Shown one piece after another: positions 5,274 through 5,428 of a stretch of DNA of 5,428 bases. The notes below the pieces were generated by a model, which saw only the letters and a list, made by a program, of their open reading frames with translations, was not told the origin of the DNA and did no database searches. The first letter of the stretch is position 1, and each line of letters opens with the position of its first letter. This DNA comes from CAYLLT01 sp964548565 (GTDB lineage: Bacteria > Planctomycetota > Phycisphaerae > UBA1845 > PWPN01). Both the position numbers and the translations under genes were made by a program. The DNA lies in contig CAZJTF010000428.1 of assembly GCA_964548565.1 (NCBI GenBank), positions 1-5,428 on the forward strand. Direction: 5' to 3'.

Positions 5274-5428
5274 ATGCCACTGGAAGCGCTGGGAATGATC
5301 GAAACCAAGGGGCTGGTCACGCTGATCGAAGCGTGCGACGCCATGCTGAAGGCGGCGAATGTCCGCCTGGTCGGCTTCGAGAAGGTCGGGCGTGGCTACG
5401 CGACGGGCTTCGTCCGCGGCGACGTGGC
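5274..5428 (+). CDS. BMC-H hexameric microcompartment shell protein, first 51 residues (3' end outside window)
   Basis: BMC-H proteins form flat hexamers that tile the facets of bacterial microcompartments; the central pore passes substrates. The visible part has the Pfam BMC (PF00936) opening EALGMIETKG (4-13), then LVTLIEACDAMLKAANV (14-30), VGFEKVGRGY (33-42) and FVRGDV (46-51). It aligns without gaps to PduA-like proteins, which run to about 90-100 residues, so roughly half is missing. The pore-loop tripeptide is G39-R40-G41, where PduA has GSG, so six arginines would face the pore. ATG 5274 has a strong AAGGAG (5261-5266) seven bases upstream, the best ribosome site in the window and fitting for an abundant shell protein. 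It lies 115 bases after pduL on the same strand. A BMC-T tandem protein cannot be excluded because the end is not visible, but BMC-H is likelier. Confidence 0.93.
   Translation, partial: MPLEALGMIETKGLVTLIEACDAMLKAANVRLVGFEKVGRGYATGFVRGDV

Noticed and set aside
4433..5344. A 303-codon minus-strand frame opposite pduL and the shell gene
   Set aside because: It is antisense to pduL and BMC-H, with His/Arg/Asp-rich low-information sequence and no family match.
1..5428. CRISPR arrays, tRNAs, rRNAs, insertion sequences or transposon ends
   Set aside because: No regularly spaced repeats, cloverleaf-like sequence, transposase-like product or terminal inverted repeats with target duplications were seen on either strand.

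Overview
This GC-rich window carries seven genes on two diverging arms and most likely comes from a planctomycete or a close relative in the PVC superphylum. The strongest clue is the right-hand end. There a DeoR-family regulator, a PduL-type phosphotransacylase and a BMC-H shell protein follow one another. This is the opening of the planctomycete/verrucomicrobial (PVM-type) bacterial microcompartment locus, known for fucose/rhamnose-derived lactaldehyde breakdown. The housekeeping genes fit: a short Rho without the N-terminal helical domain, the flavin-dependent thymidylate synthase ThyX, and a DUF2721 membrane protein. Taxonomy is inferred from gene content only, because the window has no rRNA.

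Left arm (1-1740, minus strand). The window opens inside rho, with its C-terminal half missing beyond base 1. Upstream of rho lie a good sigma70-like promoter and a leader of about 100 nt with a strong hairpin. Next is a compact, complete homocysteine S-methyltransferase-family enzyme with all three zinc cysteines. It has its own perfect TATAAT box and a good ribosome binding site.

Middle (1690-3467, plus strand from 1946). A 256-base divergent intergenic region separates the methyltransferase from thyX, which starts at TTG behind a structured leader. A short gap then leads to a three-helix DUF2721 membrane protein, followed by a terminator-like hairpin.

Right arm (3468-5428, plus strand). 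A relatively AT-rich control region with a promoter and an overlapping dyad (a candidate operator) precedes the DeoR-family gene. pduL follows after 22 bases with its own ribosome binding site. It keeps the expected zinc ligands and has an amphipathic N-terminal extension that looks like an encapsulation peptide. A 115-base gap with three perfect GC stems separates pduL from the BMC-H gene, which has a strong AAGGAG site and is cut by the window edge.

Working model (inference): the DeoR protein senses a phosphorylated sugar intermediate and controls a polycistronic message for the compartment. PduL works inside the shell, recycling CoA and making an acyl-phosphate. BMC-H proteins build the shell facets. 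The left-arm and middle genes look like unrelated housekeeping neighbours. The compartment family itself is known. The less ordinary details are the arginine at the predicted BMC-H pore, the hairpin-packed pduL/BMC-H gap, the RHR-X8-S spacing in ThyX, and the structured leaders of rho and thyX.
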